A stretch of DNA of 64,000 nt from Odobenus rosmarus divergens (taxonomy: Eukaryota; Chordata; Mammalia; Carnivora; Odobenidae). Below, in pieces: positions 11,958 through 22,249 of the stretch. Every line of letters begins with the position of its first letter. Within the stretch, counting starts at the first letter, position 1. Made by a program: the position numbers and the translations under genes. The DNA is taken from the NCBI RefSeq assembly GCF_000321225.1, contig NW_004450285.1, positions 4,121,148-4,185,147 on the forward strand, written 5' to 3'. A model generated the notes under the pieces. It was not told where the DNA came from. It made no database searches and saw nothing but the letters and a program-made list of their open reading frames with translations.

Positions 11958-12690
11958 AAAAGATATTCTGTATTCACCTATGTATTAACCATTTCAGATG
12001 CTTTTAATTCTTTCCTTTGGTTTCATCTTGTATTATTTTGCTTCTACTAATAACTTCTGTTAGCATTTCTTGTATTGTGTGTCTGCTAGTGGTGAATTCT
12101 CTCAACTTTTATCTAGGAATCTCTTTATTTCATTTTCCTTTTGAAGGATATTTTTTCTGGGTATAGATTTATAGGTTGCCTCCTTCCTCTTTTTTTTTTT
12201 TTTTTAAGATGGGGCTTTATTTTCTTTTTTAAAATTTTTTTTTTCGCTGGCAGAAGGAGAGAGAGAGAGAGAGAGAATCTGCTGGAGCCTGATGCAGGAC
12301 TCAGTCTCACAACCCTGAGATCATGACCTGAGCCGAAATCAAGAGTCAGACACTTAACTGACTAAGCCACCCAGGTGCCCTAAGATGTGGCTTTATTTTC
12401 TTCTGGAATGAATTGTTTCTGAAGAAAAGTTAGTGGAAATTCTTATGTTTTTCCTCAGTGTGTAATGTGTCTTTATTCTCTCACTGCTATTAAAAATGTT
12501 TTTTACTATTTTTTCACTGTCAGTTTGAATGTGATGTACCTTGCTGTGGTTTTCTTGTACTTATTCACTGTGGGGTTTGTTGAGCTATTGCATCTTTGGT
12601 TTGGTCAATTTTAGAAATTATGTAGACATTATCTTTTTATATGTTTTCATGCCCTTCTAGATCTGGAGTAGTAGAAGTGAGGAGGGATGA
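11958..12690 (-). mobile_element. Old LINE fragment, antisense, split by a SINE
   Basis: Text such as 'GTGTCTGCTAGTGGTGAATT', 'TTTTCTGGGTATAGATTTAT', 'TCAGTTTGAATGTGATGTAC' and 'GGGGTTTGTTGAGCTATTGC' is the reverse complement of a widespread old LINE 3' region (L1M or HAL1 type; the subfamily is uncertain). Confidence 0.55.
12226..12380 (-). mobile_element. Can-SINE, reverse, short
   Basis: The GAGAGAGAGA block, 'GATCATGACCTGAGCC' and GAGCCACCCAGGTGCCC-type end (here AAGCCACCCAGGTGCCC) are present. Flanking copies of TAAGATGGGGCTTTATTTTC and TAAGATGTGGCTTTATTTTC at about 12205 and 12381 form an unusually long duplication with one mismatch. Confidence 0.9.
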
Positions 12691-13762
12691 GTTAATCAGC
12701 TTTTTTTTTTTTTTTTTTCAGTTTTAGTTTGCAGCAGTTCACCAGTGGTTCAGATGCTGTGAGGATAGGGTCACAACTTTCTCTTTAATAGGACCTGGAA
12801 TCCAAACACTGGCAAATTCCAGGGATCTACTCTTGCTTCATAGCTAAGCTGCGAGCTTTAAAACTGTGGGAGTTCTATTTCTCTCTGTTTTGCTATCTAC
12901 CTTGTCAGACTCATGATTCATATCCTGCTTTTAATGCCTCTTTCAGCCCTGTTACGTCTTTCCTCTGTTAAAGCCTGGAGTGCCTTGGAATGCTTACTTT
13001 CATCCCCTGCCTTACTCCTAGAGTTGAAAACTTAGAGTACCTGGAGATTCAAAAGTGGGGAAAGTCGGGGGAGATGAGAAGTTCTTTCTTCTCTCCTGCC
13101 CTGCCCATAGTCATTTGGTTGAAAGCCTACATGTGTTCAGAGGGTACCTCTCAGATTCCCTGCCCTGGAATCACTCTTCTGTAGCTAAAAGTCCAGAGTA
13201 AATTGGATGGACTTCTGTCTCTCCCTCTCTCTCTCTCTCTCTCTCCTCCCCCCCCCTTCCCCTCCAGCTTTTGGCCAACAATACCTGAGCACTTGGTGAA
13301 GACCAGTGTGAGATGGCATGTAGTTGCAAACTTGCTTGTGGCTGGAAATCCTTGGGATTCTAATCTGTGAGGCCAGACTGTATGTGGCTGTAAAGTTTGT
13401 TAAAAGTCTGGCTGATTTCTCCTTACTCAAAATATGTTAAATTCTTCTTACTTCATCTGGGATGGACTCACTGTGGATCTCTTCTCTCCTGTGAAGGACT
13501 AGTCATTTTCTAGTGTTTAATTCATAGAAGTTTCTTTGTGGCCTCAGTTCTCTAATGGATTTAAAAACCAATGAATTTGTAGTTTTTCCAGTTTGTTTTG
13601 AACGGTTGAAGGTAATGGTTTCTTGCTGCTTTGTGGAACTGTTTCTCTTCTTGATTTTTCTAATTTTATAGAACTTTCTCTCTTCATAGTGAGAAAAACA
13701 TGGAATTAATAACCAATGAGTCGTTCTCCTCTTGATTTTTAAATTGTCCTTATAATTTTCTT
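12691..13762. other. Unclassified sequence, possibly LINE-derived
   Basis: About 1 kb with a T18 run near 12700 and a (CT)n microsatellite at 13218-13247 followed by C-rich sequence. It may continue the antisense LINE to its left. No gene is visible. Confidence 0.35.
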
Positions 13763-13777
13763 CAATATTGCAAGTTT

Positions 13778-14197
13778 TTTTTTTTTAATTTTTAAAAAGA
13801 GTTATTTAGGGGCACCTGGGTGGCTCAGTTGGTTAAGTGTCTGCCTTTGGCTCAGTTCCTGATCCCAAGATCCTGGGATCAAGCCCTGCAGGCTCCCTGC
13901 TCAGCGGGGAGCCTGCTTCTCCCTTTCCCTCTATCTGCTGCTCCCCCTACTTGTGCTCTCTCTCTTTCTGTCAAATAAATAAATAAAATCTTAAAATAAA
14001 ATAAAATAAAAAAGACTTATTTAGAGACAGAGCATGCACGTGGGAGGGAGGGGGAGAGGGAGTGGGAGAGAAAGTCCGAAGCTGACTCTGTGCTGAGTGA
14101 GGAGCCAGATGCGGGACTAGATCTCATGACCCTGAAATCATGACCTGAGCCGAAACCAAGATTCTGGTGCTTAACCGACTTTGCCACCCAGGTGCCC
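13778..14197 (-). mobile_element. Can-SINE, reverse, itself interrupted by another SINE
   Basis: The outer element has a T-rich tail at 13778-13793 and resumes at about 14009 with the purine-rich middle and the head ending TTGCCACCCAGGTGCCCC. Its target duplication is CAATATTGCAAGTTT at 13763-13777 and CAATATTACAAGTTT at 14198-14212. The forward SINE at 13809-14007 lies inside its tail region. Confidence 0.92.
13809..14007 (+). mobile_element. Can-SINE, forward, nested inside reverse SINE
   Basis: It begins GGGGCACCTGGGTGGCTCAG and ends in an AAATAAATAAAATCTT tail. The flanks AAAAAGAGTTATTTA (13794-13808) and AAAAAAGACTTATTTA (from 14008) are its diverged duplication of the host SINE's own sequence. 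Confidence 0.93.
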
Positions 14198-14212
14198 CAA
14201 TATTACAAGTTT

Positions 14213-15470
14213 TGTACACTTGAGGTGGTATAGTGACGGTATCTACCCTTAATTTGAAATAACAAAGGTAACTCATTGCCCTAGAATATCACCAAGCAAA
14301 GAAAGGTTCTTTTGAATGTACCTTGATAATTGTGACATGGAGATGCTAATTTGGGACTACGTGGTCCAACCCCTTTATTTTACCCATGGGAAAATATGGC
14401 TGTGTTCTAGCTGGCCATAATGAGGTTGAGGGTAATTCCTGGTTATTTGAAGCTATTGCACTTCCACTTGTCTTTAGTGCAATGTTTTTATTCTTTAGAT
14501 TTCCACTTTGTAATTTTTAGTCTGCTCTGGCTATCTTACTTTTTACAGATGTTAATTTGAATTTTAAAATGTTTAGAAAGACAGATTATTTCTCTGGGGT
14601 GCTAATTATTTGTATTTGTCTCTCCTGTAACATAAATGGGATTATATATATAAATGGATTTAATACGTGTTACGTTGACATTAACTAAAACTGTTGATAA
14701 TACTGTGTATGTAGTGGCTTATTTAATTAAAACATAGATTAGTAGTCATGAATAATGTTTTTCTTTATTTTATGCAGCATAAATGTTGGACTTTGATATT
14801 AATTTTTGAGATATGGGATTCCAACACAAATAATTTTCGTTTATTTTAATTATAAAAATGAAAAGCTAACCATTTCAGATATGTAACAAGTAGTTAGCAA
14901 TGAATGGCTACTTATTTAATCAGAGAAAGATAAAAATGTAAAGTGCAGTCTTCCAGGAGTAGGTGCCAGCACAAGTTTTGTTTGTTTAATATTTTTATAA
15001 ATGACTGGAGAGTGGAAGAGAGCAGAAACATTTTTAGATTGCCAGAAGGTACTAAGCTTTTCTAACTGGTAAAATGCTAAATGCATGGGATTAAAGTAGA
15101 AGAGGATCTCTCAATGAGTACATATTTGCCATTAAAAACTACATTTGATTAAATATAAAATAAACTATTTTATTTTAACAAAGTACAGGCCAAGTAAGCC
15201 TTTTTTTTCTGCCTTTTTCTTTTCCTTAGGAAATGTTGACCCAGTTATAAGCGGCCTTAGATAACTAGAGTCTCTTGTACCCTTTACAAAAAACATTAAA
15301 GAACTCTGTAATTTTTTTTCTTGTGTCTGCCATAAATGCCAAAATTTCCTTCCAGTTTCCTTCTGCTTTCACTTACCTCTCTGTTTTATTTCCTTCTGTT
15401 TCAAATCCATTATGGTATGAAGGAGGGTATAATTACTGAATCATAAATCAAGACTTAGATTGTTCCTAAG
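14213..15470. other. Intronic sequence, no recognised feature
   Basis: About 1.26 kb of AT-rich sequence with no repeat family or reading frame of note. Confidence 0.5.
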
Positions 15471-15474
15471 GCAG

Positions 15475-15725
15475 GTTGATAGAATAGTGGTTAGTACTTC
15501 CTCTGGCCACTTTTTACTAAGTTTGCCATTTTTCTCAAATATCATTCCACTGTCTACTAGCTGTATAACTTCAGGTAGGTTAGTTAATCTGAATTTTCTT
15601 ATTTATGAAATGGAGATAAAATAATATGGGGAGTTATTATGACAAATGACATATTATATATCAAATAATTAGCATGATATCTGGCATTTAAAGGAACAGT
15701 ATTTGCCATCATAATTGTTACCAAC
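15475..15725 (+). repeat. MIR SINE, forward, diverged
   Basis: The order ATAGAATAGTGGTTAGTACT, 'ACTAGCTGTATAACTTCAGG', 'TTCTTATTTATGAAATGGAG' and 'TAGCATGATATCTGGCA' follows the MIR consensus from head to tail. Confidence 0.75.
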
Positions 15726-15861
15726 ATTATCATCATCATCATCTTTATCTTCACCTCAACTTTCCTTCTGCCTGTTCTGGCAATTACCATCATATTCTAC
15801 ACACACTTTCTTACCACGTTGCACTTAAACTTGTGTGATAGAATTTATTTGCACTTTTTAA

Positions 15862-16070
15862 GGGCGCCTGGGTGGCTCAGTCCGTTAAGCATCTGCCTTC
15901 TGCTCAGGTCATGATCTTGGGGTCCTGGGATCCAGTCCCACATCGGGCTCCTTGCTCAGCAGGGAGCCTGCTTCTCCCTCTCCTTGCTGCTCATGCTCTC
16001 ACATGCTCTCTCTTGCTATCTCTGTCATTATCTCTGTCTCTCTTAAATAAATAAATAAAATCTTTAAAAC
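15862..16070 (+). mobile_element. Can-SINE, forward
   Basis: Starts GGGCGCCTGGGTGGCTCAGT and ends AAATAAATAAATAAAATCTT. I found no clean target duplication. A 60-codon frame across it is only the SINE translation. Confidence 0.94.
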
Positions 16071-16116
16071 AAAATTTTTGTACACTTCAGACTAATCTAC
16101 CTAAGGCAGAACTTTT

Positions 16117-16317
16117 TTTTTTTTTTAAGATTTTATTTATTTGACAGAGAGGGCACAAGCAGGGGAAGCGGCAGGCAGAGGGAGACAGAGAGCAAGAGCG
16201 AGAAGCTGGCTCCCTACTGAGCAAGGAGCCTGACTTGGGGGCTTGATCCCAGGACCCTAGGATCAGGACCTGAGCCGAAGTCAGACGCTTTAACCGATAG
16301 AGCCACCCAGGCGCCCC
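16117..16317 (-). mobile_element. Can-SINE, reverse
   Basis: Poly-T and AAGATTTTATTTATTTGACA lead to GAGCCACCCAGGCGCCCC. The 14-base duplication AAGGCAGAACTTTT occurs at 16103-16116 and 16318-16331. Confidence 0.96.
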
Positions 16318-16331
16318 AAGGCAGAACTTTT

Positions 16332-16673
16332 AATCAGGATACTGCCCAGTTCAAGACTATCTCTCCATTGCTCATATGGTCAAACCTGGCTTTTATTTAA
16401 CTTATTACTCAACTAATTCAAAATTTATAGTAGGTTTTTATTAAATAAATTAATAAATATTGAATAAATTGAATCAGTGGCTGTATTATAGCAATTATAA
16501 AATTAGATTACAGTGAAATTTCAATAAATGAATGGCTGATGATACAGTTCTGTTTTTATTTATGTAAAGAATTATTTCTTATAAAAGATACTAATTGATT
16601 TTTTAAAAAATTGCATAAAATTTCTATCAAAGTACTATATGGTTATAGCTAAAAACTGAAGGACTTAAAATGA
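16332..16673. other. Intronic sequence, no recognised feature
   Basis: AT-rich sequence, including an AAATAAATTAATAAAT-type run near 16445. Nothing else is identifiable. Confidence 0.5.
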
Positions 16674-16689
16674 AAAACAGTAGTTCCTG

Positions 16690-16888
16690 GGATGCCTAGG
16701 TGGCTCATTTGGTTTAAGTGTCTGACTTTGGCTCAGGTCATGATCTCGGGGTCCTGAGATCGAACCCCATGTCAGGCTCCTCACTTAGCAGGGAGTCTGC
16801 TTGTCCCTCTTCCTCTGCCCCTCCCCCCACTTGTGCCCTCTCTCTCTCATATGAATAAATAAAATCTTAGAAAAAAACAAAATAAAAC
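16690..16888 (+). mobile_element. Can-SINE, forward, diverged
   Basis: The head GGATGCCTAGGTGGCTCATT is mutated relative to the others. The duplication AAAACAGTAGTTCCTG (16674-16689) and AAAACAGTAATTCCTG (16889-16904) has one mismatch. Confidence 0.93.
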
Positions 16889-16904
16889 AAAACAGTAATT
16901 CCTG

Positions 16905-17405
16905 CTCATCCATCTCTCTCCCCCTCCCCATCCTACTTTAACTCTTAAATGTTTCTGATGGTTATTTTCCTCTTTCAAAATAATATGCCTTTATCAAGCT
17001 GTCTTGACTTTTTAAGTTTTAATTTTATTATCTATTGATTTATGGGATAGATGAATATTTAGCATGTCCAACTACTTATCTGCCCTCCCTAATAAATATT
17101 ATTTTTAGAAGCCCATTACTTGCCCCACTTCTTACTTTATTTTCTCAATGTCAAGATAGATGATATGTACATTTTGTCATGTAACTATAATGAAGTCTTC
17201 CATATCTCTTATACTGGCTGACATTGTAGCCACATTTAAATTTACAGTGTTTCTATTATGATGACTGTAAATTTTCTGTATAGAAAATCATGTAAATAGC
17301 TCTGATTTTATTTTCTTTCTTATACAGCTTCTAGTATTTCCTGGAGTTTCTAATTGCCATTTTTTTTTACATTGCTTTTATTTATTTATTTTTCAGTTCT
17401 TTTAA
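16905..17405. other. Intronic sequence, no recognised feature
   Basis: About 500 bases, T-rich, with no repeat family I can name. Confidence 0.5.
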
Positions 17406-17407
17406 GG

Positions 17408-17625
17408 TAGTGGTTCTCAATTAATGGCATTTTCCCAACATCCTTCCCTGTCCCCAGGATATTTGGTAATGTCTGGAGACATTTTTGGTTGTCAAAACTT
17501 GGGGAGAGCCACTGGCATCTAGTGTGTAGAGCCTAGGAACACTGTTGAACATCCTACACTGCACAAAGCAGTACCCTAAAGTAACGAATCATCCAACCCA
17601 AAATGTTAATATGTAAGATTGAGAA
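17408..17625 (+). repeat. MER5A non-autonomous hAT transposon
   Basis: The opening AGTGGTTCTCAATTAATGGC, the core 'GGTAATGTCTGGAGACATTT' followed by TTGGTTGTCA, and 'CATCCAACCCAAAATGTTAA' match MER5A; the end GATTGAGAAA pairs with the start as a degenerate terminal inverted repeat. Confidence 0.88.
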
Positions 17626-17639
17626 AAAAAATTATCACA

Positions 17640-18400
17640 TGTGTGGAATGCTTTCTTCCCTTTGTTTTTTCCCCCACTGGGCAGCTCCCTTCTTTTTCTA
17701 ATCTGAAGTGATTTTTTTTTAGTTCTGCTGTGCATCTCTCTTCTCAGATTTCAATTTATCATTTTCTTGTGTTGGATTCATTTCCTCATTCCATTTTCTT
17801 TTTTGGTTTATTCCATTTCCTTGTTACTTCACATCCTTGTGTAGATTAATTTCCTGTGAATGGAGGGATAAAAGTAAATTTTCTTAGGCATTCCATGTCT
17901 GAAACTATATTTATTTTGCCCTCACACCTGAGTGATATTTTGGATAGTTGTAGAATTATAAGTGGAAAGCTTTTTTTTTTTTTTTTTCATAATTTTGAGG
18001 GCGTTAAATCAAAAAAGTCTGATGCCAGCCTCATTCTTATTCTTTCTTTTTCCTTCTTCCTTCTTATTTGCTATATTTTTAGAGTCCTCTTTTTATATCT
18101 CTGGTATCCTGAAAATTCACAATTAAGTATCTGGGTATTTTTCCTTCCATTTATTGTATTGGGAACTTTTTTACTGAGTTCTTTTAGTGTCATTATTTAT
18201 ATCTTTAGCTTTGGGAAATTCTCTTGTATTTTTTCCTTGCTACTTTCCTCTATACTCTTCTCTTTCCTCTATACTCTTCTCTTTATTAACTGGATGTAGG
18301 ATCCTCTGGATTATTTCTTTAGGTTCTCTTACTTTTTGGTAGTAAATAAAGCACAGAGGTTTATAAAATAAATACCAGTGTTGGATATAACCAGAATTGG
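17640..18400 (-). mobile_element. Old LINE fragment, antisense
   Basis: The series 'CATTCCATGTCTGAAAC', 'TTGCCCTCACACCTGAGTGA', 'AGTTGTAGAATTATAAGTGG', 'AAAAAGTCTGATGCCAGCC' and 'TTTGGGAAATTCTCTTGTAT' corresponds to a widespread antisense LINE 3' region (L1M/HAL1-like). The frame at 17856-18299 has no conserved motif and is a by-product of its T-richness. Confidence 0.5.
18244..18281. repeat. 19-base perfect tandem duplication
   Basis: The unit TTTCCTCTATACTCTTCTC is present twice back to back (18244-18262, 18263-18281), probably by replication slippage inside the old LINE. Confidence 0.85.
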
Positions 18401-18479
18401 CTATTATTAGTTGGTAAATTGTCTTTTTTTCTAATAAAAAACAGAAATTTCAGATAGAAGTTCCCTTTGATCCACATCT

Positions 18480-19030
18480 TCAGTCCTCTCTCCCTCTTTC
18501 CTTTTTCAGAGGCAACCCTACTATGATTTTTGCATGTATTTTCTAAGATTTTAAAGAATACATTTACTTATATGTGTACATAAATAATATGTAGGATTGC
18601 TTAGTGAATAATTTAAGAATTTATATAGTTAATATTTCACAGCTTACTCTTTCTATCCTCTGTGCTGGTATACGTAGATCTATTTGTAAGCTCCCTGGAG
18701 GCAAGGACTTTGTCTTGCTCACTGTGGAGTCACCAGCACCTAGATCAGTATCTGACATACAGCTAGCACTCAATATGTGTTTCTTAGATGAATCAGTATA
18801 GTTTATTTTTAACTGCTATGTAGTACTGTGTGAATATACTGCCTATCACATTTTATATATTCATTCCCATACAGATTGACAATTTAGATCATTTCTGATT
18901 TCCATACTTACTATAAACAGTGTTGTGAAGCATCCTTATATGCATCTCTTTGTATTTGTGTTTCAGATTTTTATCAAAATTGCTTACCTAGAGTTGGAAT
19001 TGCTGGGGTTGTAGGAAATAAATTTAAAAC
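18480..19030 (-). mobile_element. LINE-1 3' end, antisense, containing an L2-like segment
   Basis: 'TCAGAGGCAACCCTACTATG' at the left and 'ACAGTGTTGTGAAGCATCC' then 'GAGTTGGAATTGCTGGGGTT' at the right are antisense L1 3' landmarks. The middle, 18620-18797, is L2-like instead. Confidence 0.65.
18620..18797 (+). repeat. L2 3' end fragment
   Basis: GTAAGCTCCCTGGAGGCAAG, then GACTTTGTCTTGCTCACTG and AGCACTCAATATGTGTTTCT follow the L2 terminal consensus closely. Lying inside an L1 it would be a reversed age order, so the L1 halves or this call deserve checking. Confidence 0.7.
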
Positions 19031-19278
19031 TTTTAACTTTTAAAATCATGATTTTAAAACAAGTTCTCTTGATAAATTTTTCCATTTTGTGTTCCTTCCT
19101 TTGAGTGCTCTGCATCCTGGACCTATAGTTTTATCCTATTCTTTCTTTGAAACTATCAACTTTTCAAAATGATAATCTACAGCCCCAGGAAACATTCATG
19201 CCTGACACTTGAAAGAGTTAACCTTTGATTTTAAGTTATATTAGCTAGTTATTCCTTCTTTTTAAAAAATAATTTACT

Positions 19279-19488
19279 GGGGTGCCTGGGTGGCTCAGTT
19301 GGTTAAGTGACTGCCTTTGGCTCAGGTCATGATCCCAGGGTCCTGGGATCGAGTCCCGTATCGGGCTCCCTGCTCGGCCAGAAGCCTGCTTCTCCCTCTC
19401 CCCCTCCGCCTGCTTGTGTTCCCTTTCACGCTGCCTCTCTCTCTCTCTCTCTCTCTGTCAATTAAATAAATAAAATCTAAAAAAAAAA
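19279..19488 (+). mobile_element. Can-SINE, forward
   Basis: GGGGTGCCTGGGTGGCTCAG head, CT repeat and ATTAAATAAATAAAATCT tail are intact. Both flanks (AAAAAATAATTTACTG and TTTATATAACATAAAATTAA) look like pieces of an antisense L1 3' end. Confidence 0.94.
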
Positions 19489-20150
19489 GGTTTATATAAC
19501 ATAAAATTAACCATTTCAAAGTGAACAATTCAGTAGTTCTTTTACTTTTTTCTCTCATCTTGTATTTTTTTGTTTTACTTCCTGAGAGATTTCCTTGACT
19601 TTTTCCAAACTTAGTATTGGGTTTTTAATTTGGGTAAATATTTTTAATTTCTGTGGACCCCCTTTTTCTTTAATATTTTTTCATAATGCCCTGTTCTTCT
19701 TTTATGGAGTCTTCTTTAATGGATGCTTTAATATTTTTCATGGTGCTGTTTTTCTTTGATCTTTTGACTCTGAGGGAAGTAATCAGAGGTCCTTTCCCCT
19801 TCGGAATTATTTCTGTTTCCTCTAGTGCCATTTTTTTTTTCCTTCTGTTTGTTGTTCTTGGTCTCTGTTTCATGTTACAGACTTTTCCCAGTTTTCCCTG
19901 GTATTTGGTTATTAGTTCACAGATTAAAATGAGCCAGGAGAAAAACTCTGTATACCTGGGAGGGACTCTTAGACTAAAAGGCTTTGCTCTGGAGTGACCA
20001 AGTGGATTACTTAATAACTCACTTTTGGAGCTGTAAATGCTACAGTGGGGTGAGCTTATTTGTTTTGTGGTACCCAGTGTCCTTACTTGCCATCTTGGTT
20101 CTTCCCAAAGAAACGTTTTGGCTTCTTAAAGAAAAACCCTACATGTATGT
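19489..20150. other. Intronic sequence, L1-like at its left edge
   Basis: The first 65 bases resemble an antisense L1 3' UTR ('CATAAAATTAACCATTTCAA'). The rest is T-rich and unclassified; frames on both strands here have no recognisable motif. Confidence 0.4.
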
Positions 20151-20151
20151 G

Positions 20152-20202
20152 TTCCTCTTCTCTTCTCTTCTCTTCTCTTCTCTTCTCTTCTCTTTCTTTC
20201 TT
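20152..20202. repeat. (TCTTC)n pentanucleotide microsatellite
   Basis: About eight tandem TCTTC/CTCTT units followed by an imperfect TTTC run. Confidence 0.9.
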
Positions 20203-20334
20203 TTCTTGTTTTTGTGTTTATGTTGCAAACACCTGGTTGCCAGACTTTGAGTGTATGCCATTGCATATGGGGGGCAGGGAGTGGCAGGTAAGAGAATGTC
20301 AGCCATTTTTCTCCTGTACCATTAACCCCTTCCT

Positions 20335-20712
20335 CTCACTCCTCTGTTTATCTCCAGCTCAGACATCTCTTTTGAATGTCTGCTGCCTGCAGGGCATGTC
20401 CACTTGGCTGTCTTGCAGACACATCAAATCAGACCTACCCCAAACTGAACTCATCATCTTTCCCCAAAAACTGCTTCTGTTAACTCTCACCATCCATCCT
20501 CACTCTCCCTCATTTCCCCTGGGTCACCAGAATTTGATCTCTAAATGCCTCTTGCCTTTTGCTGCTTATCTATACCCTCACCACTGCCCTATTCTAGACC
20601 ATCTTCATCTCTGATTTGGATTGATGTAGTAGCTTCCTAATCAGTGTCTCCATCTCCAATATTGCTTCCCTCCCAATCTGGATTTCTGTTGTACACAGCC
20701 AACACATTCCTA
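20335..20712 (+). repeat. L2 LINE fragment, forward
   Basis: 'CATGTCCACTTGGCTGTCTT', 'CCCAAACTGAACTCATCATC', 'TTTCCCCAAAAACTGCTTCT' and 'GATGTAGTAGCTTCCTAATC' match the L2 region upstream of its 3' end. The 184-codon frame at 20060-20614 runs through it and is not a gene. Confidence 0.8.
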
Positions 20713-20964
20713 GTTTACCCACATGATAGTTAAAGAAGAGGAAGAGGTCTGAGGAAAGGACTTCTTTTGCAAAAGCAAAGCTTCTCACAATGTTATCCTC
20801 ACTGTTAAAATTCAAGTTTTATGGTGGCGTGATGAGGTGCTTTCAGGGAAATGGTTGAAGAAACAAAGGAAAAGGATCAGCAAGCCTGGAAAGGTGGACC
20901 TATAGTTGTTGGAAGCTGGAAAAGGCCTATTATGACTTTAGAAGTCTTTAATGACTCAGACCCA

Positions 20965-21085
20965 GATGGAATATTAAAGATTATCTCTTCCAGTTCTCTT
21001 ATTTTATATATGACTAACCTGAGGCACAGCACAGATCACACTGTGAGTTAGTGCTGAAGCCAGGTTGTGGACTTTGAGCATTTTT
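20965..21085 (-). repeat. MIR-family SINE (MIR3-like), reverse
   Basis: 'AAGATTATCTCTTCCAGTTC' followed by 'GACTAACCTGAGGCACAGC' and 'GATCACACTGTGAGTTAGTG' recalls the reverse MIR3 consensus. It is diverged. Confidence 0.6.
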
Positions 21086-21094
21086 TTACTCTGG

Positions 21095-21350
21095 GTTTAA
21101 GTGTAGTTACTCAGGGCATAGACTGGGACCAGACTCCTGGGGTTAGCATGCTAGCTCTGCTCTGTCTTTTGTGAACTGTGTGTCCATGAGCAAGTTTAAT
21201 TAAGCTCTTCATATTTGAGGTTCCTCATTTATAAAGTGTGTAATACCAGTACGTACCTCATAGAGTTGTTGTGAGGATTAAATAAGTTAATATAAACAAA
21301 CCCCTTAGAACAATGTCTAGCACATAGTAAACAGTGTTAGCTGCTATTGT
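21095..21350 (+). repeat. MIR SINE, forward
   Basis: It runs through the whole MIR consensus: CAGGGCATAGACTGGGACCA, 'TGTCCATGAGCAAGTTTAAT', 'CTCATAGAGTTGTTGTGAGG', 'ATTAAATAAGTTAATA' and 'TGTCTAGCACATAGTAAACA'. This is among the best-preserved MIRs here. Confidence 0.9.
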
Positions 21351-21826
21351 CATATATTAATGAAAGGCATCCTGAATTGAATTATGCATGAGGCCTAATT
21401 TATATACCATGTTACTTAATATTTTCATTTTACAATGTAAGGAAATAGCCATGGTGCTCACAGTATATTCTTCATGTGTACAAGGATTACAGTTTACAGT
21501 TTACCTCGTATTGGTGAAGGATACAGCCTGATTCCTTGTGAATACTACTGTAGAGTACTGAAGAGCTGCCCTGAGGTGTGGATATCTGGTAGTTGGCAGA
21601 ATTCTTCTGTGACTCATTCCTATTAAGCAGCCAGTCAGCAGATGGGCTTCAAATTTGTGATTTAGCAAAATTACACATTATTATGTTGAGACTTTTAGGG
21701 TTACTTACAAATAGTGTTAAATCCTCATACTAATATGTTAATATAAAATATGTTCTGAGGATGTTAAATGACAAAGTTAGGTTCCCTTGTCTAATTAACT
21801 CTGTATTAAAAAAAAAAAATAGAAAT

Positions 21827-22026
21827 GGGGCACCTGGGTGGCTCAGTCAGTTAAGCATCTGCTTTCAGCTCAGGTCATGATCCTGGGATTCTGGGATCGA
21901 ACCCTGGGTCGGGATCCCTGCTCAGTGGGGAGCCTGCTTCTCCCTCTCTCTCTGCCTGCTGCTCCCCCTTTTTGTGCTCTCTCCCTCGCTCGCTCTCTCT
22001 GTCAAATAAATAAATATAATAAAATA
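21827..22026 (+). mobile_element. Can-SINE, forward (left member of tandem pair)
   Basis: GGGGCACCTGGGTGGCTCAG head and AAATAAATAAATATAATAAA tail. It is followed after about 14 A-rich bases by a second forward SINE. Confidence 0.94.
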
Positions 22027-22040
22027 AAAAATAGAAAAGA

Positions 22041-22240
22041 GGGGCGCCTGGGTGGCTCAGTCAGTTAAGCGTCTGCCTTCAGCTTAGATCATGATCCCAG
22101 GGTGCTGGGATCGAGCCCCACATCAGGCTCCCTGCTCAGCAGGAAGCCTGCTTCTCCCTCTCCCGCTCCCCCTGCTTGTGTTCCCTCTCTTGCTGTCTCT
22201 CTCTCTGTTAAATAAATAAATAAAATCTTTAAAAAAAAAA
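22041..22240 (+). mobile_element. Can-SINE, forward (right member of tandem pair)
   Basis: GGGGCGCCTGGGTGGCTCAG head, tail AAATAAATAAATAAAATCTT. The flanks AATAGAAAAGA and AAAAGAAAAGA suggest it inserted into the A-rich tail of its left neighbour. Confidence 0.95.
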
Positions 22241-22249
22241 AGAAAAGAA

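Noticed and set aside
17856..18299. 147-codon hydrophobic frame, possible membrane protein
   Set aside because: The Phe/Leu/Ser richness is what T-rich DNA gives in any frame, and it lies within an antisense old LINE.
20060..20614. 184-codon + strand frame, the longest in the window
   Set aside because: It starts in a simple (TCTTC)n repeat and continues through a degraded L2. It has no conserved motif and no splice or promoter context.
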